A stretch of DNA of 64,000 nt from Neobacillus sp. CF12 (GTDB lineage: Bacteria; Bacillota; Bacilli; Bacillales; Cytobacillaceae), in contig NZ_JAUCEU010000007.1 of assembly GCF_030348765.1 (NCBI RefSeq), forward strand, positions 310,001 through 374,000. The letters run 5' to 3'. The notes under the pieces are model-generated. The model ran no database searches. It saw only the letters and a program-made list of their open reading frames with translations, and was not told where the DNA came from. A program made the position numbers and the translations under genes. Shown in pieces: positions 35,314 to 44,546 of the stretch. Position 1 is the first letter of the stretch, and each line of letters starts with the position of its first letter.

Positions 35314-37490
35314 TGAGTAAGTATGTGAAAATAGGAGATTTACAGGTTGCTGGAGAATTAGTTGATTTTATTGATTCAGAAGCATTGCCTGGAAGCCAAG
35401 TGGATCAGAATGCGTTTTGGGCAGGATTTGAAAAAATCATCACTGAATTGACTCCTAAAAATAAGGAATTACTAGCAAAAAGGGATGAACTTCAGAGGAA
35501 GATTCATACTTGGCACCGAGAAAATAAAGAATTCGATTTTGATAGATACAAGGCATACTTAGAAGAAATCGGTTACCTTCTTCCAGAACCGAAGGATTTC
35601 AAGATTTCGACAGAAGGAGCAGATGATGAAATTGCTACAAAAGCAGGTCCTCAATTAGTTGTGCCAGTGGATAATGCCCGATATGCGATTAATGCAGCAA
35701 ATGCCCGTTGGGGAAGTTTGTACGATGCGCTTTATGGGACCGATGTAATAAGTGATGAGGGCGGCGCCAAAAACCAAGGTGGATATAACCCGGTACGAGG
35801 GGAAAAAGTTATCGCATTTGCCAGGAAGTTTCTAGATGAAAGTATTCCTTTACAAGATTGTTCACATAACGAAGCAGTAAACTATTCGATTGCAAAAGGA
35901 AGTTTAGTGGTAACACTCCAAAACGGTAATAAAACTCATTTACAAAACGATGAAAAATTTGTCGGGTATCAAGGGAATCCCGAACAACCTTCTGCTGTCC
36001 TGTTCCGAAATAACGATAACTATTTTGAAATTCAAGTGGATCGAAGCCATCCTATTGGAAAAACAGATGCCGCAGGTGTAAAAGATATACTCCTAGAGTC
36101 TGCGCTCACTTCCATTATGGATTGTGAAGACTCCGTTTCAGCAGTAGATGCACAAGATAAGGTCACGGTGTATCGGAATTGGCTGGGTTTAAATAAAGGC
36201 GATCTTTCGGCCACTTTTTCAAAAGGAAATAAAACCTTAACTCGGACTCTAAATTCTGATCGTACCTATGTGTCATCTGACGGCAGTGAATTCACCTTGC
36301 CTGGTCGAGCGTTAATGCTAGTCCGAAATGTCGGCCATTTGATGACCAATAATGCCATTCTCGACGGGGACGGGAATGAAGTGCAGGAAGGAATCATCGA
36401 TGCTGTTATTACCTCTCTATGTGCAAAGCATTCTATAATTGGAAACACCACTTTCAAAAATTCAGAAACGGGCTCTATCTATATTGTAAAGCCAAAAATG
36501 CATGGTCCAGAGGAAGCGGCCTTTGCAAATGAGCTGTTTAACCGGACAGAAGATTTACTCGGATTATCCAGACATACGCTGAAAATTGGTGTCATGGATG
36601 AGGAACGCCGGACCTCTTTAAATCTAAAAGCCTGCATCAAGGAAGTGAAAGACCGTGTTGTCTTCATAAACACTGGATTTCTTGACAGGACGGGCGATGA
36701 AATGCACACCTCGATGGAGGCTGGAGCGATGATACGTAAAAATGAAATGAAAACAACACTCTGGCTGCAAAGTTATGAAAAATCGAATGTAAATAATGGC
36801 TTGGCTACAGGTTTCCAAGGGCGTGCACAGATTGGCAAAGGCATGTGGGCGATGCCTGATTTAATGGAAGATATGTTAAAGCAAAAAATCGGTCATTTAT
36901 TGGCTGGCGGTAATACGGCATGGGTTCCATCACCAACAGCTGCAACCCTTCACGCTCTGCATTACCACCAAGTAAATGTAAAGGAAGTACAAAATTATCT
37001 GCTTGGAAGCATATCAGATTTACGAGATGATATCTTACAGATCCCTGTTGCACAAAAAACGAATTGGAGCCCGGCAGAAATTCAAGCAGAACTTGATAAC
37101 AATGCGCAAGGGATACTAGGCTATGTGGTACGGTGGGTAGAGCAGGGAATAGGCTGTTCAAAGGTACCTGATATTAATAATGTTGCGCTGATGGAAGACC
37201 GAGCTACTCTTCGGATTTCCAGCCAGCATATGGCCAATTGGCTGCATCATGGAATATGCACAAAAGAACAAGTGGAAGAAACAATGAAGCGAATGGCTAA
37301 AGTAGTAGATGAACAAAATGCAGGGGATTCTGCATACCGGCCAATGGCACCTGACTTCGAACAATCAGTTGCCTTCCAGGCGGCATGTGACTTAGTTTTT
37401 AAGGGATATGAGCAGCCAAATGGATATACCGAACCAATTTTGCATAGCCGCCGAATTGAAGCAAAAGCAAAGTTCTCGGTCAAATCGTAA
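35313..37490 (+). CDS. glcB: Malate synthase G
   Basis: 725 residues, the size of form G (form A is ~530). N-terminal '[12 protein letters not shown]', 'YALYGTDV'-like and '[15 protein letters not shown]' segments, catalytic-region '[26 protein letters not shown]', '[26 protein letters not shown]' and '[19 protein letters not shown]' match the family. It condenses glyoxylate with acetyl-CoA to malate, the natural next step after glycolate oxidase. The ATG overlaps the glcD stop by one base (TAATG). Confidence 0.95.
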   Translation: MSKYVKIGDLQVAGELVDFIDSEALPGSQVDQNAFWAGFEKIITELTPKNKELLAKRDELQRKIHTWHRENKEFDFDRYKAYLEEIGYLLPEPKDFKISTEGADDEIATKAGPQLVVPVDNARYAINAANARWGSLYDALYGTDVISDEGGAKNQGGYNPVRGEKVIAFARKFLDESIPLQDCSHNEAVNYSIAKGSLVVTLQNGNKTHLQNDEKFVGYQGNPEQPSAVLFRNNDNYFEIQVDRSHPIGKTDAAGVKDILLESALTSIMDCEDSVSAVDAQDKVTVYRNWLGLNKGDLSATFSKGNKTLTRTLNSDRTYVSSDGSEFTLPGRALMLVRNVGHLMTNNAILDGDGNEVQEGIIDAVITSLCAKHSIIGNTTFKNSETGSIYIVKPKMHGPEEAAFANELFNRTEDLLGLSRHTLKIGVMDEERRTSLNLKACIKEVKDRVVFINTGFLDRTGDEMHTSMEAGAMIRKNEMKTTLWLQSYEKSNVNNGLATGFQGRAQIGKGMWAMPDLMEDMLKQKIGHLLAGGNTAWVPSPTAATLHALHYHQVNVKEVQNYLLGSISDLRDDILQIPVAQKTNWSPAEIQAELDNNAQGILGYVVRWVEQGIGCSKVPDINNVALMEDRATLRISSQHMANWLHHGICTKEQVEETMKRMAKVVDEQNAGDSAYRPMAPDFEQSVAFQAACDLVFKGYEQPNGYTEPILHSRRIEAKAKFSVKS

Positions 37491-37528
37491 GAATGCCTTG
37501 TCAAAGTTCTGCTTAAGAGGTGAACAAG

Positions 37529-38296
37529 TTGCAAAGAGAAAATGTGGTAAAGTCTGTAAGCAGGGCACTGGAGATCATTGCGTTAGTGAGCACGAAAAAA
37601 GGCGGACTTGGTGTTACCGAGATTGCGAATCAAATTGATATCAATAAAAGCTCCGTTTTTAGAACTCTTTCTACTCTGGCTCAATATGGCTATATCGAAC
37701 AGGATCGTGAAACAGGGAAATACAAACTTGGCTATAAGTTTCTAGATGTTAGTTCAAAGCTGTTAGAATCAATTGACTTAAGAACGGAAGCGAAACCATT
37801 TCTTCAGGAACTTGAAAAGATGACGAATGAAGTGATTCACTTAGTCGTCTATGATCAGGGAGAAGTGGTCTATATTGAAAAATTAGAAGGTACGGAAACG
37901 TTACGAACGCATTCAAAGGTTGGAAAAAGAGCACCAATGCATTGTACATCCGTTGGGAAGGCGATTCTTGCTCATCTACCGGAACATGATGTCATTGCCA
38001 TTCTTGATCGAAAAGGACTGCCTTATCATACAGACCTTACCATTACTTCGAGGGAAGCCTTCTTGCAAGAGTTAAAAGAGATAAGACTTAGAGGATTTTC
38101 TTTAGACCTAGAAGAAAATGAATACGGGATAACCTGTATCGCTGCGCCGGTGTTCGATCATTTAGGAAAGGCAGTCGCAGCAGTGAGCATATCTGGTCCA
38201 ACCACAAGGATGACCAAGAATCGATTGAATCAGCTCGGCCCCATCATGATTCAAACCAGCAAAGAGCTATCTGCTAGACTTGGTTATGTTCAATAA
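37529..38296 (+). CDS. IclR-family regulator of the glycolate operon
   Basis: About 255 residues from a TTG at 37529, 6 bases after AAGAGGTG. A winged helix ('SRALEIIALVSTKKGGLGVTEIANQIDINKSSVFRTLSTLAQYGYIEQD') precedes the IclR effector domain ('TNEVIHLVVYDQGEVVYIEKLEG...GKRAPMHCTSVGKAILAHL', 'RGFSLDLEENEYGITCIAAPVFD'). Small acids such as glyoxylate or glycolate are typical ligands. It is the last gene of the glycolate operon and probably controls it through the palindrome at 31150. Both points are inferred. Confidence 0.85.
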   Translation: MQRENVVKSVSRALEIIALVSTKKGGLGVTEIANQIDINKSSVFRTLSTLAQYGYIEQDRETGKYKLGYKFLDVSSKLLESIDLRTEAKPFLQELEKMTNEVIHLVVYDQGEVVYIEKLEGTETLRTHSKVGKRAPMHCTSVGKAILAHLPEHDVIAILDRKGLPYHTDLTITSREAFLQELKEIRLRGFSLDLEENEYGITCIAAPVFDHLGKAVAAVSISGPTTRMTKNRLNQLGPIMIQTSKELSARLGYVQ

Positions 38297-38299
38297 AAA

Positions 38300-38336
38300 A
38301 AGCCGCAAAACTGGTGAAGTTTTGCGGCTTTCCTTT
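38300..38336. terminator. Bidirectional terminator between the IclR gene and the reductase gene
   Basis: Thirteen-base arms AAGCCGCAAAACT / AGTTTTGCGGCTT with a 5-base loop and A/T runs on both sides, between two convergent genes. Confidence 0.9.
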
Positions 38337-39324
38337 ATATTTTTACGATAAATCGTCCTTTTGCCTGCCCTTGCAAAATAAGCGGAAGTGTTTGTGGAAG
38401 CTCTTCTAAGCTTATTTCTTTGGAAATGGAATTCAGAACCTCTGGTTTAAAATCAGTTGCCATTCGCTCCCATAGTGGTTTGCGTACATCCATTGGACAA
38501 TAAACAGAATCAATCCCAAGTAGGTTGATACCACGAAGGATGAATGGAAACACCGTTGTAGGAACGTTCCCGCCGCCTGTTAGTCCACTGACAGCAACGG
38601 AACCATTGTAATGGATTTTACTTAAAACAGCCGCTAATGATTCTCCGCCAACAGGATCAACACAACCTGCCCAAAGCTGTTTATCTAAAGCTTTGATTTT
38701 TCCGTTATAAACTTCTTCTCTCGAAACAACCTCTTTTGCCCCGAGTTTATGTAAATAATCACGTTCACTCGATTTTCCAGTACTTGCGACAACGTCGTAA
38801 CCTCGTTTTGCTAAAATACCAACTGCGATACTTCCTACACCTCCAGTAGCTCCAGTAACTAACACTTTCCCTTTTTCAGGAGTAAGCCCATTTTCTTCGA
38901 GTCTTTGAACGGAAAGGGCTGCCGTTAACCCAGCAGTTCCGTAGATCATTGCTTCTTTTAGGCTAAGGTTTTCTGGAAGTGGGACAATCCAATCAGCAGG
39001 TATCCTCGCATATTCACTGTAACCGCCATAATGTGAGACACCAATTTCATAGCTGGTAGCAATAACTTGATCTCCCTCTTTGTAGCGAGGGTCTTCCGAG
39101 GAAACCACCACACCTGCCAAATCAATCCCAGGAACAAATGGATAGGACCTTACGATTTTACCGTCAGGAATACTGGCTAAACCATCTTTGTAATTAATGC
39201 TTGAATAGGCAACTTTGATTAAAACCTCTCCCACTGGCAACTCATTAAACGAAACATTTTTAATACCAAGGGTAAAATCAGTTTCGGATTTATTAACGAC
39301 TAAGGCCATGAAATCTTCATTCAT
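38335..39324 (-). CDS. YhdH/YhfP-family quinone oxidoreductase (acryloyl-CoA reductase type)
   Basis: 329 residues, medium-chain dehydrogenase fold without the structural zinc. 'SSINYKDGLAS', 'FVPGIDLAGVV', 'VLVTGATGGVGSIAVGILAKRGYDVVASTGK' (NADPH Rossmann) and 'GSVAVSGLTGGGNVPTTVFPFILRGINLLGIDSV' match the YhdH/AcuI group, which reduces acryloyl-CoA or similar enones with NADPH. AAGGAGG lies 9 bases before the ATG. It converges on the glycolate operon. The physiological substrate is uncertain. Confidence 0.85.
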   Translation of the reverse strand: MNEDFMALVVNKSETDFTLGIKNVSFNELPVGEVLIKVAYSSINYKDGLASIPDGKIVRSYPFVPGIDLAGVVVSSEDPRYKEGDQVIATSYEIGVSHYGGYSEYARIPADWIVPLPENLSLKEAMIYGTAGLTAALSVQRLEENGLTPEKGKVLVTGATGGVGSIAVGILAKRGYDVVASTGKSSERDYLHKLGAKEVVSREEVYNGKIKALDKQLWAGCVDPVGGESLAAVLSKIHYNGSVAVSGLTGGGNVPTTVFPFILRGINLLGIDSVYCPMDVRKPLWERMATDFKPEVLNSISKEISLEELPQTLPLILQGQAKGRFIVKI

Positions 39325-39499
39325 GCGAATAGCCTCCTTCTAAATTAAAAAATTTCCATTTCCATCATACTACATTATAGTAAGAGTATAGAACTCATAC
39401 GTTAATCTGAGTCAATTATCAAAAGAGTAGTAAATCGTGTACTAAATGCAATACATTGAACTAAAATAGATACAGATAATAAAATTAGGAGATGATTTT

Positions 39500-39526
39500 A
39501 TGTATTTGGTAAGACCCCCTTGTTAA
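39500..39526 (+). CDS. Eight-codon leader peptide MYLVRPPC upstream of an MFS pump
   Basis: An ATG 8 bases after AGGAG (39487-39491) opens a frame M-Y-L-V-R-P-P-C followed by TAA. It lies 72 bases before the MFS start. The Arg-Pro-Pro end is a plausible arrest context because consecutive prolines slow peptide bond formation and a drug in the tunnel could lock it. I do not recognise the sequence, though short leaders with a similar start (MYLIFM of msrD) are known. The RNA downstream can hide the pump's ribosome site, the layout of a translation attenuator. Confidence 0.65.
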   Translation: MYLVRPPC

Positions 39527-39547
39527 TCTAAACAGACCATTCGTCCA

Positions 39548-39587
39548 CCTCCTTTGACCTTCTTTTTCAGAAGTGAAAAAAAGGAGG
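39548..39587 (+). promoter_or_regulatory. Hairpin sequestering the MFS ribosome site (translation attenuator)
   Basis: CCTCCTTT (39548-39555) pairs perfectly with AAAGGAGG (39580-39587), which contains the ribosome site of the MFS gene (GGAGG, 10 bases before ATG 39598). An inner stem CTTCT / AGAAG (39559-39573) extends it. The left arm's CTCCT can instead pair with the leader's own AGGAG, so a switch is possible. There is no T run, so it is not a terminator. Confidence 0.7.
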
Positions 39588-39597
39588 AGTCATCAGG

Positions 39598-40782
39598 ATG
39601 ATGGTAAAAAACATTAATAAACTTTATCTGATTATCTTTTTTCATAACCTTATCCCGGCATACGTAATCGAAAGACTGTTCTGGGAGCAGCGGGGGATGA
39701 CGGTTTTAATGGTTGTCCTTTGTGAAATTATCTACGCTGTAACGATTGTTATTTTTGAGATACCCACAGGAGTAGTTGCCGATAAATTTGGCAGAAAACC
39801 ACTGCTTGTTGTCGGAGCAGTCCTATCAATGTTTGAATTTATTATTTTGCTTTTTGCCCATCACTTTTGGACATTTGCCTTGGTGGTAAGTTTAGCAGGT
39901 ATTTCCAGCGCCTGCACAAGTGGGGCGTGGAATGCGCTTCTTTATGACTCACTGGCTGCTGTCAATATGCAACGTTCCTTTGAAAAAATTGTGGGGAGAC
40001 TGAATTCTCTTGATTTAATCGGCTCATTAATTGCGGCACTTTCGGGGGGAGTTCTCGCAAAATATTATGGATTTGAGTTTAACTATATTCTTTCGGTAAT
40101 AAGCATGTTCCTTGCCCTCGTACTTACTTTGCTGGTAAAAGAGCCTTCAAGGATAAGTCTGATTGAAAATAAGAAAGCGAAACAGGATCACTTTAAGATT
40201 TATCTAAGGAAATCCATATCCTTTTATAAAACCAATCCAAGATTAGTTTCTGTTATTACAAATGCTATGGCTATAGCTGCCTGTATCACGTATTTGGATG
40301 AGTTTTGGCAGCTTTATTTAGATGAGATGGAGTTTTCTGTACTATTGTTCGGAGTATTTTCAGCCTTACTATCACTGGTGAGAATTCCAGGAAACTTACT
40401 AGCGGCCAATCTGCTCACCTATTTTAGAGCAGAATCAATCATTCTATTTATTCTTGGGATAACGACTGTTTGCTTTTTTATGACAGCTATTTTTCCCGGG
40501 ATTGTTGGCATAATCATGATTCTTATCATCTTTTTTGCCAGTGGAGTAATTGACCCTGTCGTTACAGGATATCTGCACCATCATGGAAGTTCAGAGATAC
40601 GAGCTACGATTGAGTCCTTTCAATCCTTAATAGAGAGCGTTATTACGTTCACGGTTGGCATAGGATTTGGAATCATCTCGTCTAGTATTTCAGTAGTTTC
40701 AGGTTTTTTCTTTTTAGGAGTAGTCTCCTGTCTTTTTTATCTTTTCAATTTGAGTAATATTCGCGGCTTTGCAAAAGGGTAG
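39598..40782 (+). CDS. MFS exporter behind a leader-peptide attenuator
   Basis: 394 residues, twelve predicted helices. The loop 2-3 signature reads 'GVVADKFGRKPLLVVG' (about 60-75) preceded by 'IFEIPTG', the usual form in the group of MFS efflux proteins with an 'EIPTGVxAD' helix. 'GAWNALLYDSL' is another group motif. The substrate is unknown, but its attenuator suggests a ribosome-targeting drug. It is not closely related to the MefA-like pump at 8923. It is monocistronic; a weak GC-poor tail follows. Confidence 0.75.
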   Translation: MMVKNINKLYLIIFFHNLIPAYVIERLFWEQRGMTVLMVVLCEIIYAVTIVIFEIPTGVVADKFGRKPLLVVGAVLSMFEFIILLFAHHFWTFALVVSLAGISSACTSGAWNALLYDSLAAVNMQRSFEKIVGRLNSLDLIGSLIAALSGGVLAKYYGFEFNYILSVISMFLALVLTLLVKEPSRISLIENKKAKQDHFKIYLRKSISFYKTNPRLVSVITNAMAIAACITYLDEFWQLYLDEMEFSVLLFGVFSALLSLVRIPGNLLAANLLTYFRAESIILFILGITTVCFFMTAIFPGIVGIIMILIIFFASGVIDPVVTGYLHHHGSSEIRATIESFQSLIESVITFTVGIGFGIISSSISVVSGFFFLGVVSCLFYLFNLSNIRGFAKG

Positions 40783-40908
40783 AAGCCATCCTCCGGGATG
40801 GTTTTCGTATGTTCTGCATAGGATAACTTTATGTGGTTGAAACCTATTTGCCCTTTTTTCCGTCTTTTAGTTTATAGCAGCTTAGAAATTTGTTAAGGAG
40901 AGATTAAT

Positions 40909-41829
40909 ATGAAACGTTTTTACAAGGTGACTGCATTTGCTATTATTCTTACATTCATAATGTCAGTGAGTAGTACAAGCAAGGTTTTCGCCGATACTAA
41001 TGGCAATAATGAAGAAAGCATTAACGAAAAGTTTGGTTTGCCGATTGTTGTGTATGGGGAGGCGCTATCTGCAGCACAAAAGGATGAGGTAAGAAAGCTT
41101 TTAAACGTAACGGACACTAGCAAGGTGAAAGAAATCACTGTTTCCGGAGAAGACCTAGTTACCTATATTAAAGGTGACCGCCATTCCAATATGTACTCCT
41201 CCGCAAAAATTACTAGAAAAGACTCAGGTAAAGGGCTTGTAATCAACCAAGTCACGCCAGAAAACATTACAGAGGTTACCGATGAAATGTATGCCAATGC
41301 CTTACTGACTGCTGGAATTCAGGATGCGGTGGTGGATGTTGCTTCTCCTGTAAAGGTAAGCGGGCATTCCGCATTAGTTGGCATCTACAAAGCCTATGAT
41401 GAAGGAGAAGGGGCAGGGCTAAACAAGGACCGTACAGAGGTTGCCAATGAAGAATTGAATTTAGCTACTGACCTTGCAAAGAAAGAAGGCATGGATCAGG
41501 ATAAAGTAAGTGAGTTATTAACAGAAATTAAAAAAGAAATAGCGGAGCAGAATCCAGCAACCAAAGAAGAACTTGCTGCGATTATTGATGAAAAGTTAAA
41601 GACTTTAGAAATTAACTTGAGTGAACAAGACCGCCAACTCTTACTAGATTTATTTGAAAAAATGAGAAACCTCAATATTAATTTTGATAATGTCAAATCG
41701 CAGCTCGAAACTCTGACCCAGGACATCCAGCAACGAATCGAAGAAGCAGTAGGTGACAAGAACTTTCTACAAAAAGTATCCGATTTCTTTAAAGAATTAA
41801 TCGATAGCATTAAAAGTATATTCTCATAA
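40909..41829 (+). CDS. ypuA: DUF1002 secreted protein (YpuA-like)
   Basis: 306 residues with a signal peptide ending near 'VFADT' (~28-30). The central domain, from 'FGLPIVVYGEALSAAQKDEVRKLL' to 'VKVSGHSALVGIYKAYDE', is DUF1002, as in B. subtilis YpuA. A helical C-terminal third (about 185-300) is rich in Glu/Lys and probably forms a coiled coil. It is secreted; the role is unknown, with links to envelope stress in B. subtilis. AAGGAGA precedes the ATG. Confidence 0.85.
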   Translation: MKRFYKVTAFAIILTFIMSVSSTSKVFADTNGNNEESINEKFGLPIVVYGEALSAAQKDEVRKLLNVTDTSKVKEITVSGEDLVTYIKGDRHSNMYSSAKITRKDSGKGLVINQVTPENITEVTDEMYANALLTAGIQDAVVDVASPVKVSGHSALVGIYKAYDEGEGAGLNKDRTEVANEELNLATDLAKKEGMDQDKVSELLTEIKKEIAEQNPATKEELAAIIDEKLKTLEINLSEQDRQLLLDLFEKMRNLNINFDNVKSQLETLTQDIQQRIEEAVGDKNFLQKVSDFFKELIDSIKSIFS

Positions 41830-41834
41830 TTAGC

Positions 41835-41860
41835 AGGCTCAGTCATAGAACTGAGCCTTT
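41835..41860 (+). terminator. Terminator after the YpuA-like gene
   Basis: AGGCTCAGT pairs with ACTGAGCCT, then TT and a T-rich tract. Confidence 0.8.
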
Positions 41861-42119
41861 CGTTCGTTTGTAACAAAATTTTAATGATAAAATAAAGAGG
41901 AGTTACTACAGGACTATATAAAAATCCCCAGTTTTTTGTTAAAATAGTATTTAAGGAAAAAAGTTTCGACAAAATTCACAAAAATATGCTTTAGTTAGAT
42001 TATAATTTAGATATATAGTCATAAATCTACTAAAAGCTCAAAAATTAAAAATACTCATTTGAATTTTTTGAATTTTGAATAATGAGCAATGAATTTGGCG
42101 GGAGCAGGAGGAATCATTC

Positions 42120-43265
42120 ATGTGGGATTTTGAAATGGATATAGATCAAGTAGCAAGAATAAAAGTAATCGGTGTTGGCGGCGGTGGAAATAATGCCGTA
42201 AACCGAATGATTGAAGACGGAGTTCAAGGCGTTGAATTTATTGCGGTTAATACTGATGCCCAAGCCCTAAAACTATCAAAAGCAGAAATAAAAATGCAAA
42301 TCGGTGCCACCCTAACAAGAGGCTTAGGCGCTGGGGCCAATCCTGAGGTTGGTAGAAATGCAGTTGAAGAGAGCAGAAAGCAAATCCAGGAAGTACTAAA
42401 AGGAGCAGACATGGTCTTCGTTACCGCTGGTATGGGCGGAGGAACGGGGACAGGTGCTGCGCCTGCCATTGCACAAATTTCTCGTGAACTGGGTGCGTTA
42501 ACGATTGGTGTCGTAACACGTCCTTTTGGATTTGAAGGTCGTAAACGCTCAACAAATGCAGCGGCTGGAATTGATTTAATGCGTGAAGCAGTTGACACGT
42601 TGATTATCGTTCCAAATGATCGCTTACTGCAAATCGTAGATAAAAAGACTCCGATGATTCAAGCTTTCCGTGAGGCAGATAATGTACTTCGACAAGGTGT
42701 TCAAGGAATTTCCGATTTAATTGCGGTCCCTGGATTAATCAACCTCGATTTTGCTGATGTGAAAACCATTATGTCTAACCAAGGGACAGCCTTAATGGGT
42801 ATTGGACTTGCTAAAGGTAAAGACCGTGCAGTGGAAGCAGCTAAGAAAGCTATTTCTAGCCCTTTACTAGAAACATCCATTGATGGAGCCCAAGGTGTAT
42901 TAATGAATATTACTGGTGGCAGTAATTTAAGTCTTTATGAAGTTCAAGAGGCTGCAGATATCGTTTCTTCTGCTGCTGACAAGGAACTAAATATGATCTT
43001 TGGTTCGATTATTAACGAAGACTTCAAAGATGAAATTATGATTACCGTTATCGCTACAGGGTTTTCTGAAACAGAATTATCATCTAGGAAAAACACTGCC
43101 GCGCCTACAAGGGAAATAAATTCAAGACCACAGTCACAGGGTATTGGGCGACGTGAGCAGAGTGTTCAAGAAGAAGCTCCTCAAAGTTTTGAAAGACCAA
43201 GACCACAACAAACAGAAGATACGCTGGATATTCCAACATTCTTGCGTAATCGTAATAGAAGATAA
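42120..43265 (+). CDS. ftsZ: FtsZ outside the dcw cluster (probable second FtsZ)
   Basis: 381 residues. All tubulin/FtsZ landmarks are intact: '[14 protein letters not shown]', GTP loop GGGTGTG (106-112), T7 catalytic loop N208-L-D210-F-A-D213 and the conserved C-terminal peptide '[13 protein letters not shown]' that binds FtsA, ZapA or SepF. It should polymerise with GTP. The canonical Bacillus ftsZ follows ftsA and starts MLEFD; here it starts MWDFE, is flanked by ypuA and proline dehydrogenase, and has its own terminator. AGGAGG lies 8 bases before the ATG. Confidence 0.92.
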   Translation: MWDFEMDIDQVARIKVIGVGGGGNNAVNRMIEDGVQGVEFIAVNTDAQALKLSKAEIKMQIGATLTRGLGAGANPEVGRNAVEESRKQIQEVLKGADMVFVTAGMGGGTGTGAAPAIAQISRELGALTIGVVTRPFGFEGRKRSTNAAAGIDLMREAVDTLIIVPNDRLLQIVDKKTPMIQAFREADNVLRQGVQGISDLIAVPGLINLDFADVKTIMSNQGTALMGIGLAKGKDRAVEAAKKAISSPLLETSIDGAQGVLMNITGGSNLSLYEVQEAADIVSSAADKELNMIFGSIINEDFKDEIMITVIATGFSETELSSRKNTAAPTREINSRPQSQGIGRREQSVQEEAPQSFERPRPQQTEDTLDIPTFLRNRNRR

Positions 43266-43275
43266 AGCGAACACC

Positions 43276-43309
43276 AAGGCTGCTGAGAAAATTCTCGGCA
43301 GCCTTTTTA
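43276..43309 (+). terminator. Terminator after ftsZ
   Basis: AAGGCTGC and GAG pair with CTC and GCAGCCTT, then five T. Confidence 0.9.
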
Positions 43310-43414
43310 TTGACCGAATAATTCGATTTCGACAATTTTTTTAAAACATGAGGAGAATTAAAAACATTTATGCTAAAATAATAGTGAAATTTACAACAGC
43401 AAGGAGTAATCGCT

Positions 43415-44398
43415 ATGTTGAAAGATATTTTTATGGGCTTATCTCAAAACCAATTTTTAAATAGTGCAGCTAAAAAGTATGGTTTAAAAATGGGTGCACA
43501 AAGTGTTGTTGCAGGTACGAATATCGATGAGGTAATAAAAAGTATTAAGGAATTAAATGCGCATGGTATCTCATGTACCGTTGATAATTTAGGTGAATTT
43601 GTCTTTAAAGAAGAAGAAGCAACAGAAGCAAAAGAACAAATTCTAAAGGTTATAGAAGCCATTCATGAGCATAATGTTGATGCGCATATCTCTTTAAAAC
43701 CTACCCAATTAGGTTTAGACATCGAATACAGCTTCTGCTTAAACAACTTAAGAGAAATTGTTGATAGGGCAAACAACTATGGTATTTTTGTTAATATCGA
43801 CATGGAAGACACTAGCCATCTACAGCCTACTTTTGATGTTTTGGATGATTTGTCTAAGGAATATGATAACGTTGGAACCGTTATTCAAGCTTATTTGCTT
43901 CGTGCTGATGAATACCTTGAAAGATATAAAAATCACCGTTTACGAATTGTAAAAGGGGCTTATAAGGAGCCAATTGAATACGCTTACCAAGATAAAAAAG
44001 ATATTGATGCTAACTTTATTAAATTAATTGAGTGGCATTTATTAAATGGAAAGTTTACCTCCATTGCCACCCATGATCATACTATTATTAATCATGTAAA
44101 GGCATTTGTTAAAAAGAATCATATTCCGAATGATCAATTTGAATTTCAAATGCTTTATGGTTTTAGAAAAGACATGCAACTGCAGCTAGCAAAAGAAGGC
44201 TACAACTTCTGTACCTATGTTCCTTTCGGTAATGACTGGTATGGCTATTTCATGCGACGTCTAGCGGAAAGACCGCAGAACTTAAATCTAGTTGCGAAGC
44301 AAGTTTTTACTAAAAAAACAAACACCATTATCGGTGTTGCTGCAGGTGCATTTTTGTTGGGAAGACTAACAAATAAAGCTAAAAAGAAACGTAGATAA
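43415..44398 (+). CDS. Proline dehydrogenase
   Basis: 327 residues, FAD TIM barrel. 'VDAHISLKPTQLGLDI', 'GIFVNIDMEDTSHLQPTFDVL', 'LRIVKGAYKEP', 'SIATHDHTIINH', 'FQMLYGFRKDMQLQLAKEGYNFCTYVPFGNDWYGYFMRRLAERPQN' are the family's conserved strands. It oxidises proline to pyrroline-5-carboxylate, passing electrons to quinone. It is monocistronic; the partner P5C dehydrogenase is not in the window. The last ~25 residues form a hydrophobic helix plus a lysine-rich tail, hinting at membrane attachment. Confidence 0.92.
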   Translation: MLKDIFMGLSQNQFLNSAAKKYGLKMGAQSVVAGTNIDEVIKSIKELNAHGISCTVDNLGEFVFKEEEATEAKEQILKVIEAIHEHNVDAHISLKPTQLGLDIEYSFCLNNLREIVDRANNYGIFVNIDMEDTSHLQPTFDVLDDLSKEYDNVGTVIQAYLLRADEYLERYKNHRLRIVKGAYKEPIEYAYQDKKDIDANFIKLIEWHLLNGKFTSIATHDHTIINHVKAFVKKNHIPNDQFEFQMLYGFRKDMQLQLAKEGYNFCTYVPFGNDWYGYFMRRLAERPQNLNLVAKQVFTKKTNTIIGVAAGAFLLGRLTNKAKKKRR

Positions 44399-44407
44399 GT
44401 TATTATT

Positions 44408-44434
44408 ACCCTCTCAAATGAGAGGGTTTCTTTA
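44408..44434 (+). terminator. Terminator after the proline dehydrogenase gene
   Basis: ACCCTCTC pairs with GAGAGGGT around AAAT, then TTCTTT. Confidence 0.85.
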
Positions 44435-44464
44435 TGGAATTGTTATAGGTCTAAAGGACTATTA

Positions 44465-44502
44465 TTGTCAAAATTGACAAGTTTGTAACTTATAAATAAT
44501 AA
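44465..44502 (+). promoter_or_regulatory. Promoter with overlapping inverted repeat before the TAXI-TRAP operon
   Basis: TTGACA, 17 bases, TAATAA (44474-44502). The -35 box is the right arm of an inverted repeat TTGTCAA-AA-TTGACAA (44465-44480), a possible operator. Confidence 0.5.
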
Positions 44503-44546
44503 GTATTGATTGATGGACTGAGTTTTATAAAAAAGGGGGAAATATT

